Positions 18,616 to 25,906 of a stretch of 41,219 nucleotides of DNA are shown here, piece by piece. The stretch spans positions 1-41,219 of the forward strand of contig JAGOWQ010000013.1 in assembly GCA_018060185.1 (NCBI GenBank), written 5' to 3'. The translations under genes were made by a program, and so were the position numbers. The stretch's first letter is position 1, and the number at the start of each line of letters is the position of its first letter. Source of the stretch: Leptotrichiaceae bacterium (GTDB taxonomy: Bacteria > Fusobacteriota > Fusobacteriia > Fusobacteriales > Leptotrichiaceae). Below the pieces are notes generated by a model. That model was not told the origin of the DNA. It searched no databases and saw nothing but the letters and a program-made list of their open reading frames with translations.

Positions 18616-20190
18616 CTAACTGTATTTTACAATTAATTCTAAAAACCTTTCTTCTTTTATATATTCTTCATATAATTTTTTTTCTTTTTTTAATATTTTG
18701 GCAATATCTTCAAGAAAATAAGGTATCTTTTCTGCTTTTATTTCACCTACAACTTCATTTAATTTTATTGTTTTATTTAGAAATTCACCCTTTGCAAATA
18801 TAGTGAAATAATCCCCATCTTTTTTCTTTTTACCACTAAATCCTAATTTTGATATTTGATGAGTAGCGCAAGAATTCGGACAACCAGATAAACTTATTTG
18901 TGGAATATAATTTGTCAACTCAATTTTATCATTAAAATAATCTAATATAGAATCTAATATAGGTGGCGTATCTAGTATACCTAAATTACAAGTTGACTTT
19001 CCTACACAAGAATATGAATTCAAAAATTCATTACCGCTGTAATAATTTTTTGAAATATTTTTTAATTTTAATAAATCATCCATTTTAAGATTTCTAACAA
19101 ATATTTTTTGATTACTTGTCAATCTCAACTCTACTTCATAATCTAATTTTTTAATAAAATCTGATATTTCATTTCCATCTTTTACATATATGTCACCTCT
19201 AGGTGGTCTTAAATAATATCCGTATTTACCGTCTTCTTTACCTTTTACTATATTAGAATCTAATATTTCTTCATTTTCATTTTTATTTTTTGATTTTTTG
19301 GAGTAATTAATAGTACTCTGTTTAGTATCTATTATTTTTCTTGTTATAGTTTTTAAACTTTCGCCCTTTTCATTATATACATCTCCTAAATATTTATTAT
19401 ACAGTTTTAAAAATTCTTCTTCACCAATATTAATTAAAATATATCTAAGTCTTGCTTTAGACTTTACAGTTCTATTACCATGATCAGAAAACAAATTTCT
19501 AATTGCTACAACTTGATATAAAATTTCATCTTCTTCAATAAAATCTTTTAAAACTATAGATTCTTTTGCTGTAGGGCCTAGTCCGCCTGCACCATATACT
19601 CTAAATCCCTTTTTTTCATTTTTTATAACTGCTTGAAACCCTAAATCACTTATTTTAACATATATTGAATTTTCCTCTTTATTAGATAATGCTATTTTGT
19701 ATTTTCTTGGAAGACCCATAAAATCTTTTCCTTCTAAAATATAATCTGTAATTATCTTCCCGTGGATTGTCACATCAAATACTTCTTCTTCAAAACCTGT
19801 TGTTGGAGGTGTTACAATAGCTCTTGCACCATTTCCACCAGTTGCCTTAGTAAAATATCCTTTTTTTGATATTTCTTCTAATAATTCTGCTATATCTTCT
19901 CTTTTAACTCCATGAAACTGTAAATCTTGACGTGTTGTTATATGTAATCTTCCATCTCCATATTTCTTTGACATCTTCAATAAAAATTTTAAATTATCTG
20001 GTGTTATTTTATTCTCTAAATATCTTGGTCTTATCATATACGTTCCCTTTTTACCTTCTGTATAAATACCAAAACTTGTTCTTATCCCTTCCCATTCTTT
20101 ATTTTTTTCTTCATCAATTAATGAATCTCTAGTTAATTCAGCAATTTCTTTTAAATTTTTTATTGCACTTTCATCTTTTATATTAACCAT
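18616..20190 (-). CDS. Siroheme nitrite/sulfite reductase (copy 2, canonical)
   Basis: 524-aa assimilatory-type nitrite/sulfite reductase hemoprotein. It has both ferredoxin-like half domains, TYMIRPR and TTRQDLQFHG in the siroheme half, the Gly-rich loop GAGGLG (200-205), and cluster ligands Cys395-x5-Cys401 and Cys437-x3-Cys441 (GCPNSC). A Lys/Asn/Glu-rich insertion (about 295-315) separates the halves. GGAGG precedes the ATG. It is monocistronic and diverges clearly from copy 1 (only the core motifs align), so this is not a recent duplication. Electrons probably come from ferredoxin or an unlinked flavoprotein. Sulfite versus nitrite cannot be told from this sequence alone. Confidence 0.9.
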   Translation of the reverse strand: MVNIKDESAIKNLKEIAELTRDSLIDEEKNKEWEGIRTSFGIYTEGKKGTYMIRPRYLENKITPDNLKFLLKMSKKYGDGRLHITTRQDLQFHGVKREDIAELLEEISKKGYFTKATGGNGARAIVTPPTTGFEEEVFDVTIHGKIITDYILEGKDFMGLPRKYKIALSNKEENSIYVKISDLGFQAVIKNEKKGFRVYGAGGLGPTAKESIVLKDFIEEDEILYQVVAIRNLFSDHGNRTVKSKARLRYILINIGEEEFLKLYNKYLGDVYNEKGESLKTITRKIIDTKQSTINYSKKSKNKNENEEILDSNIVKGKEDGKYGYYLRPPRGDIYVKDGNEISDFIKKLDYEVELRLTSNQKIFVRNLKMDDLLKLKNISKNYYSGNEFLNSYSCVGKSTCNLGILDTPPILDSILDYFNDKIELTNYIPQISLSGCPNSCATHQISKLGFSGKKKKDGDYFTIFAKGEFLNKTIKLNEVVGEIKAEKIPYFLEDIAKILKKEKKLYEEYIKEERFLELIVKYS

Positions 20191-20233
20191 CTATTCCTCC
20201 ACATTATTCCCTAATTTTATATATTAAAAAACA

Positions 20234-20264
20234 AAAAGTCAGAATAATAATCATTCAGACTTTT
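20234..20264 (-). terminator. Terminator after the queuosine salvage operon
   Basis: 12-bp stem with one mismatch (AAAAGTCTGAAT / ATTCTGACTTTT on the minus strand), seven-base loop, followed by TGTTTTTTAAT. A TATAAT at 20275-20270 just upstream could place a transcription start at the edge of this hairpin, in which case it would also lie in the leader of the siroheme reductase and act as an attenuator; the -35 for that is poor. Confidence 0.7.
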
Positions 20265-20343
20265 ATTTAATTATACTATAATATCATATTTATATGTATT
20301 TAGTAAAATTTATTATTTTTATATTTTAAATTACTTTTGATTA

Positions 20344-21048
20344 TTATTGAACGTAAACACCAAAATCTTTATTATCTATTAAAATTTCCACTTGTTTATC
20401 AGCTTTTAATATAGGATATAGCTCTTTTAAGAACCATGAAACTAGTTTTTCATCTCTTAATATGGATGTACCATTATTAATGAATATTGAAACAACAACT
20501 TCTTTGAAATTTTTTTTAGCAAATTCTATATCGTGTATTATTTGTTCCTTTGTTTGACCTTCTGTACATATTAATAATAATGCTGTACGATATTCCTTTT
20601 TTAATTTTTCTAAAATTTCATCGTTTATAAAAAAATTTTTATTTAATATTTGCGTCCTATAATTATTGTCAAAAGTTTCTATTCCAATTATAAATCTAAT
20701 TTCTTGATCAGAAAAAAAATCTCTTATTTCATTTAGCCTATTCAAATAACCAAAATATGCCTCAAAATATAATATTTTTATATTTTTATTTTCACATACC
20801 TCTTTTATCTTATACAATGTATCTTTGTTTAATTCAAATACAGATCCTGAATTTATTACCTCTAATACACTGTATTCTCCTGTTACTTTATCTAATATAT
20901 TAAAATTTATTTCTATCATTTCATTTTCATTTTCTGTGTTATCTAATATATAATTACAAAATGAACATTTACCATAATTACAATTAAATCCTTTTAGTAA
21001 TACTATTTCTCTAGGATTTTTTTCTTTTATTATACTATACCTTTCCAT
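20344..21048 (-). CDS. Radical SAM protein, candidate queuine lyase (QueL-like)
   Basis: 234-aa compact radical S-adenosylmethionine protein. The iron-sulfur motif is Cys23-x4-Cys28-x2-Cys31 (CNYGKCSFC), one residue longer than the usual Cx3Cx2C. Downstream blocks typical of the partial TIM barrel are visible (VLEVINSGSVFEL, FIIGIETFD, ALLLICTEGQT). It overlaps the end of the YhhQ-type transporter gene by 14 bases and shares its preQ1 riboswitch-controlled transcript. In human-associated anaerobes a radical SAM queuine lyase (QueL) next to YhhQ makes preQ1 from salvaged queuine, and the size and context fit that; this exact function is inferred. Ribosome site AGAGG lies within the upstream gene. 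Confidence 0.7.
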   Translation of the reverse strand: MERYSIIKEKNPREIVLLKGFNCNYGKCSFCNYILDNTENENEMIEINFNILDKVTGEYSVLEVINSGSVFELNKDTLYKIKEVCENKNIKILYFEAYFGYLNRLNEIRDFFSDQEIRFIIGIETFDNNYRTQILNKNFFINDEILEKLKKEYRTALLLICTEGQTKEQIIHDIEFAKKNFKEVVVSIFINNGTSILRDEKLVSWFLKELYPILKADKQVEILIDNKDFGVYVQ

Positions 21049-21799
21049 TTATACTTTCCTCTAACTCCTTAATTTTACCCTGTTTTTTCCATAATGTTGC
21101 AATATACACAAAAGGAGTGTCCATTACTGAAATGAATAATTCTAAAAAATATGTTGAAAATGCAATTACAAAAAGTTCTTTTATCCCGTATACTCCAGCA
21201 AAAGCAAGTATTGTAAATAATGAATTATCAATTATTTGACCTACTACTGTACTTAAATTATTTCTTATCCATATATCTTTAAAATTTGGTTTCCATTTCC
21301 TTATAATTTGATACGCCCAAACGTCAAATAGCTGTGAAACTACAAAAGCAGCTAAACTTGCAACTGTTATTCTTATAACAGATAATTTTGTTATCTCCAT
21401 TCCAAATATTGCCATTAAATGTGTCTGAAATGTATCAGAAGTCGCAGGCTTAACTGCTAATGCTAAGTTCATAACAATTGTTGTGAAAATCATAGTTATA
21501 AATCCTATACTTACTAATTTTCTCGCATATTTTTTACCTTCTATTTCTGATAATATGTCTGACACTAAAAATACTCCTCCAATAGCTATATTTCCCATTG
21601 TAGTATCAACTCCAAATAAAGTCATCATTTTTAAAACTTGTATATTTGCTAACACTACTGATAAAGGAACAAACAATAACAATCCTACCTTTCCCCAATA
21701 TCTATACGCTAATAATATTACAGTATAATTGAATAACAGGTACCCTAACCATATTAACTCATTCACTCCAAATTGAAACCCATTTAAAAAATTTAACAT
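21035..21799 (-). CDS. Queuosine precursor transporter, YhhQ/QPTR family
   Basis: 254-aa inner-membrane protein with about six hydrophobic helices. The conserved block GGVFLVSDILSEIEGKKYAR matches the YhhQ signature (serine/aspartate then glutamate and GKK), and QIIDNSLFTILAF and DTPFVYIATLWK match later family helices. YhhQ proteins take up preQ0, preQ1 or queuine for tRNA queuosine modification. TAGGAGGAG precedes the ATG. The leader contains a candidate preQ1-I riboswitch, and a QueL-like radical SAM gene is translationally coupled behind it; the three together support a salvage operon. Confidence 0.92.
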   Translation of the reverse strand: MLNFLNGFQFGVNELIWLGYLLFNYTVILLAYRYWGKVGLLLFVPLSVVLANIQVLKMMTLFGVDTTMGNIAIGGVFLVSDILSEIEGKKYARKLVSIGFITMIFTTIVMNLALAVKPATSDTFQTHLMAIFGMEITKLSVIRITVASLAAFVVSQLFDVWAYQIIRKWKPNFKDIWIRNNLSTVVGQIIDNSLFTILAFAGVYGIKELFVIAFSTYFLELFISVMDTPFVYIATLWKKQGKIKELEESINGKV

Positions 21800-21837
21800 T
21801 ACTCCTCCTAATTTATTTTATAATTTTTTACAAATTT

Positions 21838-21871
21838 AAAAATACGTATTCCTTTTGCAAGACATACGTAT
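21838..21871 (-). terminator. Riboswitch-controlled terminator in the yhhQ leader
   Basis: Two copies of the self-complementary octamer ATACGTAT (21871-21864 and 21849-21842) can pair, extended by G-U/A-U pairs, with a 14-base loop and then a run of five U. An alternative stem CCTTTTG (21880-21874) with CAAAAGG (21857-21851) would enclose the first octamer and prevent this pairing, acting as antiterminator. Confidence 0.75.
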
Positions 21872-21876
21872 CTCAA

Positions 21877-21913
21877 AAGGTTTTTTTTAAAGATGGATTT
21901 TCCCAAACATCTT
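21877..21913 (-). promoter_or_regulatory. Candidate preQ1-I riboswitch aptamer
   Basis: P1 is AAGATG (21913-21908) paired with CATCTT (21895-21890). The 12-base loop TTTGGGAAAATC ends in C, the position that recognises preQ1 in class I aptamers. A nine-base tail (T then eight A) leads to CC(T), which can pair with GGG of the loop to form the H-type pseudoknot. Loop length, pseudoknot position and A-rich tail match the Bacillus queC aptamer layout. The pseudoknot uses the CC that begins the antiterminator stem, so ligand binding would favour the terminator and reduce transporter expression. Confidence 0.78.
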
Positions 21914-22127
21914 ATTATTTAATACTTATATTGTTTATCATTGGTTTTTCTGTATTTATTTTGATATTATTTTATAAAAAATTCTACAAAATTTATTTTT
22001 TTAAATTTTTGCCTATTTTTTACTCCTTTTTACAATGCAATTATTGTATCATAATTAATCTACATTTTCAAATAAAAAATCGTGATAATAACTGAAAACA
22101 AAAAGTGGATAAATATATAATTATTTT

Positions 22128-22517
22128 CTAATTTTCTATTTGGTATTCTTCTTTACCTTCAGAATTTAAATTTATATATAATTCACATTTAATAGGTTTT
22201 CTATTAGGGCTAAATACAGCTTTTTTATTTACACCCTTAATATATTTTTCTTCTGAAACAAATGATATTTTTGATGAATTAAAATATATTTCTTTTTTAT
22301 TGTTAGTGTCCTCATAAGTTTTAGATAGCTTTAATTTATATTCTTTATCTGAATTATCATATATTTTTATCCATTTATCGTAGTAAACTACTTTTAAATT
22401 TGTATCATACGCGCAAACATAATTTTCTTCTTTTAATTTAACGTTACCTACATTGTTTACAGTTGAACATTGAAATATTAAAATTGAAAATAATGCTGTT
22501 TTATATATTTTATTCAT
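22128..22517 (-). CDS. Small exported protein, possibly MliC-like lysozyme-inhibitor fold
   Basis: 129 aa, not firmly recognised. The N-terminus (MNKIYKTALFSILIFQCSTV) is a hydrophobic export signal; Cys17 could be a lipoprotein Cys, but Gln at the -1 position is unusual for a lipobox. The mature part is mostly beta-strand with two Cys, YVCAYDTNLKVVYY near the start and PIKCEL near the end, spaced like the disulfide pair of MliC/PliC inhibitors of C-type lysozyme, and KYIKGVNKKAVF resembles their conserved strand. The similarity is weak and the function is inferred. No strong Shine-Dalgarno is seen. It stands alone between the YhhQ leader and the CDF gene. Confidence 0.6.
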   Translation of the reverse strand: MNKIYKTALFSILIFQCSTVNNVGNVKLKEENYVCAYDTNLKVVYYDKWIKIYDNSDKEYKLKLSKTYEDTNNKKEIYFNSSKISFVSEEKYIKGVNKKAVFSPNRKPIKCELYINLNSEGKEEYQIEN

Positions 22518-22823
22518 CTTTGATCGCTCATTTCTTTTGATATAATTTTGTTAATTCTACCATAAATTTAATATTTTATCTGCTTTTTTAACGTTTATTT
22601 TATTATTAATAAGAAATGCAACCTTATTTAATGGTAGCATTTTTAAATTATTATAATTTTATAAGTCATACATTTTATGTGTTTTATTTATTCTTAAATA
22701 TATTTTATTGTAATTATTCTAGAATTAATAAATTCTATTGATAATTAAACATAGTTTTTGAATTCTTTTTTTATTTTAAAATACATATTTATTACATGAA
22801 AAATAATTTATTTATTAAATATA
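22518..22823. other. 306-base AT-rich gap containing one hairpin
   Basis: Holds the terminator at 22614-22642 and a possible extended -10 (TGG-TAGAAT) about 45 bases upstream of the small exported-protein gene. Otherwise nothing recognisable. Confidence 0.5.
22614..22642 (-). terminator. Terminator-like hairpin downstream of the CDF gene
   Basis: Stem AAATGCAACC / GGTAGCATTT (9 of 10 paired) with a nine-base loop, about 180 bases after the CDF stop. The T run is better on the plus strand (GCATTTTTAAA) than on the minus, but no plus-strand gene precedes it. Confidence 0.5.
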
Positions 22824-24065
22824 TTATTCATTTTCATACATTGGTTCAACGTGTAAAGTTACACTTTTTATATAATCATATTTATGTTTTATAAATTTTG
22901 AAATGTTATTCGTTATTTCATGAGCTTCATCTACAGTTATATTTTTATTTATTCTTACATCTGCAGTTATAAATACACTTTTCCCTGAAGTTGTCATTTT
23001 AAAATCATGAGCATTTTCTACTCCGATAAATTCTGAAATATCTTTTTTTAATTTTTCAAGTAATTCTTCATCTTGAGAATCTAGTAAAATCAAAGCATTT
23101 TCTTTTATTACTTTATAACCTTCTTTCATAATATAAAAAGAAACTAAAATACCTACAATTACATCAAATATTGGATTAATTTGAGACAATATAACCCCTA
23201 TAATTACTGATGTAGTAATTATAATATCAGCATTATAATCTTTTAGTAATGAATTTATAAGAGCACCTCTGTATTTTCTAGTTTTATATTTGATTAATAA
23301 AAATTGAAATATTTTTATTAATAATGATAATATTGTAACTAAAAATACTATGGGAGTTATTTTTATATTTTGATTATTTATTAAATTTATTATATTTTCT
23401 TGAATCATATTAAATGCAGTAATCATTATAAAAGTCCCTATTATAACGCTAAAAATAGATTCTATTTTACCAAGACCAAAAGGATGTTCTTTATCTTCGG
23501 GATTTCCGCCAACCTTTAATCCTAATATAACTAAAATATTAGTTATAAGATCAGATAATGAGTTTAATCCATCTGCCAACAGTGCAGCACTATTAAAAAA
23601 TTTTCCTGAAATTATTTTTAGTAAAGATAAAATAATATTTATTACTATCGCAAATTTTGATACAAAAAGCATACTATTCTCTCTTTTTTTATGTTCTGTC
23701 AAATTAAGTAATACATATCCATTTTCAGTTTTTATAAATTTTTGTTTTTCAAGAAAATTATTCATTTTTTTATGATTTTTGACTATAATATTATCGTAAT
23801 CATTTTTAATAAGCCAATTTACTGTACTTTTTAATAATATTGTCCCATATCCATTATACCTCAATTTTGGATTTATAAAAATTTTTTTTAACTCTACATT
23901 TTTACCTTTCAATGCAATAATTGCATATCCATATATTTTCTCATTATACATAAGAAAAAACAATTTGTCATTTTCAAAACTATAATTAAACTCAGAATCT
24001 AAATTTTTCAATTCTATTAATTTATCTCTATGAATTTTTAAATTTTCATATTGAATAACATACAT
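22824..24065 (-). CDS. GNAT-domain / cation diffusion facilitator fusion, probable Mn(II)-type exporter
   Basis: 413 aa from ATG 24065, which has GGGGA seven bases upstream; the in-frame ATG at 24080 has no ribosome site. Residues about 1-125 look like a GNAT acetyltransferase (acetyl-CoA loop Arg69-x2-Gly72-x-Gly74 in NPKLRYNGYG). Residues about 130-413 are a six-helix cation diffusion facilitator with a C-terminal cytoplasmic domain. The transport site reads Asn168-x3-Asp172 in helix 2 (NSLSD) and Asp276-x3-Asp280 in helix 5 (DYNAD). Zinc members have HD/DD with HD in these places, whereas characterised manganese exporters (MntE type) have ND and DD, so Mn(II) or Fe(II) efflux is the better guess. 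The fusion with GNAT is unusual. Confidence 0.88.
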   Translation of the reverse strand: MYVIQYENLKIHRDKLIELKNLDSEFNYSFENDKLFFLMYNEKIYGYAIIALKGKNVELKKIFINPKLRYNGYGTILLKSTVNWLIKNDYDNIIVKNHKKMNNFLEKQKFIKTENGYVLLNLTEHKKRENSMLFVSKFAIVINIILSLLKIISGKFFNSAALLADGLNSLSDLITNILVILGLKVGGNPEDKEHPFGLGKIESIFSVIIGTFIMITAFNMIQENIINLINNQNIKITPIVFLVTILSLLIKIFQFLLIKYKTRKYRGALINSLLKDYNADIIITTSVIIGVILSQINPIFDVIVGILVSFYIMKEGYKVIKENALILLDSQDEELLEKLKKDISEFIGVENAHDFKMTTSGKSVFITADVRINKNITVDEAHEITNNISKFIKHKYDYIKSVTLHVEPMYENE

Positions 24066-24085
24066 AATAAAATCCCCCATATTTA

Positions 24086-24113
24086 ATAAAAAAAGTGATA
24101 ATTAAAATCACTT
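24086..24113 (-). terminator. Intrinsic terminator of the SRP RNA gene
   Basis: AAGTGAT / ATCACTT stem (7 bp, seven-base loop) followed on the minus strand by seven U, 24 bases past the predicted mature 3' end. Confidence 0.85.
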
Positions 24114-24136
24114 ATAGCAATATTACAACTTCTTTT

Positions 24137-24406
24137 TTGTCATACATCAGACCCTCGAAAAAATCTTACCATCGGTTTCTTAAGTTAAAAACTCAAAAAT
24201 AGCTACCTCGTAAACCTAGAGAAAACAACTTAGTGCTGCTTCGTTCCCAATCTGACACGGTTCGCTATCACTCTACAATACAAGACCATTTTATCAACAT
24301 TTTTAAAATAAGTCTTTGACACTAAAATTATCCTCAAGTCTGATATCACCTCTACTAAAGCGGGTTGTAGATACAGGGCACCGCTAACTCCCCAGCTGTA
24401 TGACAA
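24137..24406 (-). ncRNA. ffs: Signal recognition particle RNA, large (Alu-containing) type
   Basis: About 270 bases. The 5' end TTGTCATACA pairs with the 3' end TGTATGACAA. The Alu domain is recognisable (GGGGAGTTAGCGGTGCCC, then CTAC-AACCCGCTTTA-GTAG). The SRP54/Ffh-binding helix 8 reads GTCAGATTGGGAACGAAGCA followed by GC, with the conserved GGAA tetraloop and AGCAGC side; the pairs next to the tetraloop are changed compared with the usual CCGGAAGG but remain complementary. Domain layout matches Bacillus scRNA rather than E. coli 4.5S. It has its own promoter (24412-24440) and terminator. The ends are estimated from the closing helix and the promoter. Confidence 0.95.
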
Positions 24407-24411
24407 GTTAG

Positions 24412-24440
24412 ATTCTATCATTTTTTCAATATAATGTCAA
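24412..24440 (-). promoter_or_regulatory. Strong promoter of the SRP RNA gene, inside the end of the upstream gene
   Basis: Consensus TTGACA (24440-24435), exact 17-base spacer, TAGAAT (24417-24412). The predicted start falls at about 24405, at the 5' end of the RNA. The -35 and spacer overlap the last codons of the spherulin-like gene. Confidence 0.9.
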
Positions 24441-25185
24441 CTAATTTTGAAAAATTTGAAGGCATTTTATCATATGGATTTGGAAGCTTTGCATCTGTTA
24501 TCATAATCCATCCTGCGTTTCTTTCTCTAGATAATTTTAAAACTCTCTTATAATCTTTTGGCTTTACATCATAAATAATATGATAAATATGCTTATAATT
24601 ATTAGAATCATTTTCAAATTTTGATTTAGGTTTAGAAAATTTATTTATATATTCTTCTCCGCTTATTTCGCTTGTAACAAATATATCAGAATGAGGTGCT
24701 ATTTCATCTGTTATTTGTCTTCCGGGATTGGATACAACCAAATAGTCATTTGAAATGTTCTTTACATGATTATTTAGTTCTTTTAAATATTCTACTTCAT
24801 TTTTATTTTCAACTCCTATTTCATCAAAGAAAAAACCATTTAAATTCTCTTTTCCATAAAATTCAAAATATTTTTCTATGTCTTTATACACAGTATTTAT
24901 AGATCTTTTTTGATAATTTGTTGGAATATATGCAATTATTTTTATATTTGATTTTTTAATTTTTTCTATTTGTTTGACATAATTTTCATCTCTTATTTCA
25001 CCTGGTCCACTTGACGGATTTATTATTACATATAATATCTTATCTTCTCCCATTTCTATCACTTTTTCCCAGTATAAACTTCCTGGATAAGTATACGAAG
25101 TGAGTATTATTGATTGTTCTTTTGTTATTGAAGAAAATAAATTAAAACTTGTTAAAAATATTTTAAAAGCTATTAATTTTTTCAT
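24418..25185 (-). CDS. Secreted spherulin-4 (GH135-like) family protein
   Basis: 255 aa with an N-terminal signal peptide (MKKLIAFKIFLTSFNLFSS). The mature part follows the spherulation-specific family 4 pattern: SYTYPGSLYWEKV, YVIINPSSGPGEI, IIAYIPTNYQKRS, NGFFFDEIG and VVSNPGRQ, a TIM-barrel-like fold with an Asp-Glu pair at the strand end. Fungal members (GH135, Sph3) cleave galactosamine-containing exopolysaccharide, so a role on surface or matrix glycans is plausible but inferred. The ATG overlaps the nitroreductase stop by one base, suggesting co-transcription. The end of the gene carries the SRP RNA promoter. Confidence 0.78.
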   Translation of the reverse strand: MKKLIAFKIFLTSFNLFSSITKEQSIILTSYTYPGSLYWEKVIEMGEDKILYVIINPSSGPGEIRDENYVKQIEKIKKSNIKIIAYIPTNYQKRSINTVYKDIEKYFEFYGKENLNGFFFDEIGVENKNEVEYLKELNNHVKNISNDYLVVSNPGRQITDEIAPHSDIFVTSEISGEEYINKFSKPKSKFENDSNNYKHIYHIIYDVKPKDYKRVLKLSRERNAGWIMITDAKLPNPYDKMPSNFSKLVDIILKK

Positions 25186-25844
25186 TATTTTATCACTTCA
25201 AATACTTCACTTAAAGGCCTTCGTTTTTTTGGAGTTATTTCTTCATTTCTATAACCAAAACTTACCATGACAGAAACACCATATTCTTTTAAATCCAACA
25301 TACCTTTTTTTACTAAATAATCCTCAATTTTTTCTCTATTAAATCCTTCTATAGGACAACTATCTATCCCCAAAAAAGCTGCTGTTGTCATCATATTTGC
25401 CATAGCGATATAAGTTTGTTTTGATGCCCAGTCAAAAATTGTTCTCTCATTTTCAAGTACTCTTATATCTTCTTTTTGAAAATTTTCAAATTTTTCTGTT
25501 CTAAGCTTTACAGTATCTTCGTCATATCCTTTTATTTCATTAATATAAGTTGAATGAGAATCAGTTCCTATAACCCCTTTTTTAGCAAGTATTATTAATA
25601 TATGACTTGCTCCATTAATACTGTTTATAGCACCCCATGCAAATGTTTTAAAATCTTCTTTTATTTTTTCATTTTCAACTAGTAAAAATTTCCAAGGTTC
25701 AAATCCATACGAACTTGGTGATATTCTTCCACTTTCAATTATTACTGAAAAATTTTCATCTGACACTTTTTTATTTCTATCATAATTTTTACAAGCATAT
25801 CTTCTGTGGTGTATTTCTAATATTTCTGAAATTTTACTACTCAT
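25185..25844 (-). CDS. NAD(P)H-dependent nitroreductase family flavoprotein
   Basis: 219-aa FMN-binding oxidoreductase of the NfsB/YfkO type. N-terminal HHRRYACKNYDRNKKV contacts FMN phosphate in the family; SPSSYGFEPWKFLLVEN is the signature after the first helix; ANMMTTAAFLGIDSCPIEGFN is the conserved second half with the FMN-binding loop; and KKRRPLSEVFEVI is the C-terminal tail. Physiological substrate unknown; these enzymes reduce quinones, nitroaromatics or flavins. It is translationally coupled (TAATG) to the secreted spherulin-like gene downstream. Confidence 0.92.
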   Translation of the reverse strand: MSSKISEILEIHHRRYACKNYDRNKKVSDENFSVIIESGRISPSSYGFEPWKFLLVENEKIKEDFKTFAWGAINSINGASHILIILAKKGVIGTDSHSTYINEIKGYDEDTVKLRTEKFENFQKEDIRVLENERTIFDWASKQTYIAMANMMTTAAFLGIDSCPIEGFNREKIEDYLVKKGMLDLKEYGVSVMVSFGYRNEEITPKKRRPLSEVFEVIK

Positions 25845-25906
25845 ATTTTAATTATATGATAATAATTATATTACCATAATCCCCTTTCTACAAATTAAGA
25901 ATTTTA

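Larger units (their letters stand above)
21800..22127. other. Leader and spacer region upstream of yhhQ (328 bases)
   Basis: The half next to yhhQ is the riboswitch leader (21838-21913). The remainder (21914-22127) has no ORF; it includes a small inverted repeat TACAAT / ATTGTA around 22031-22048 and a weak TTGTAG-17-TATCAA promoter-like pair about 40-70 bases upstream of the aptamer, neither of which I can assign with confidence. Confidence 0.5.

Noticed and set aside
24230..24421. 63-residue minus-strand ORF
   Set aside because: It lies inside the SRP RNA gene; the DNA folds as SRP RNA with its own promoter and terminator, and the peptide resembles nothing.
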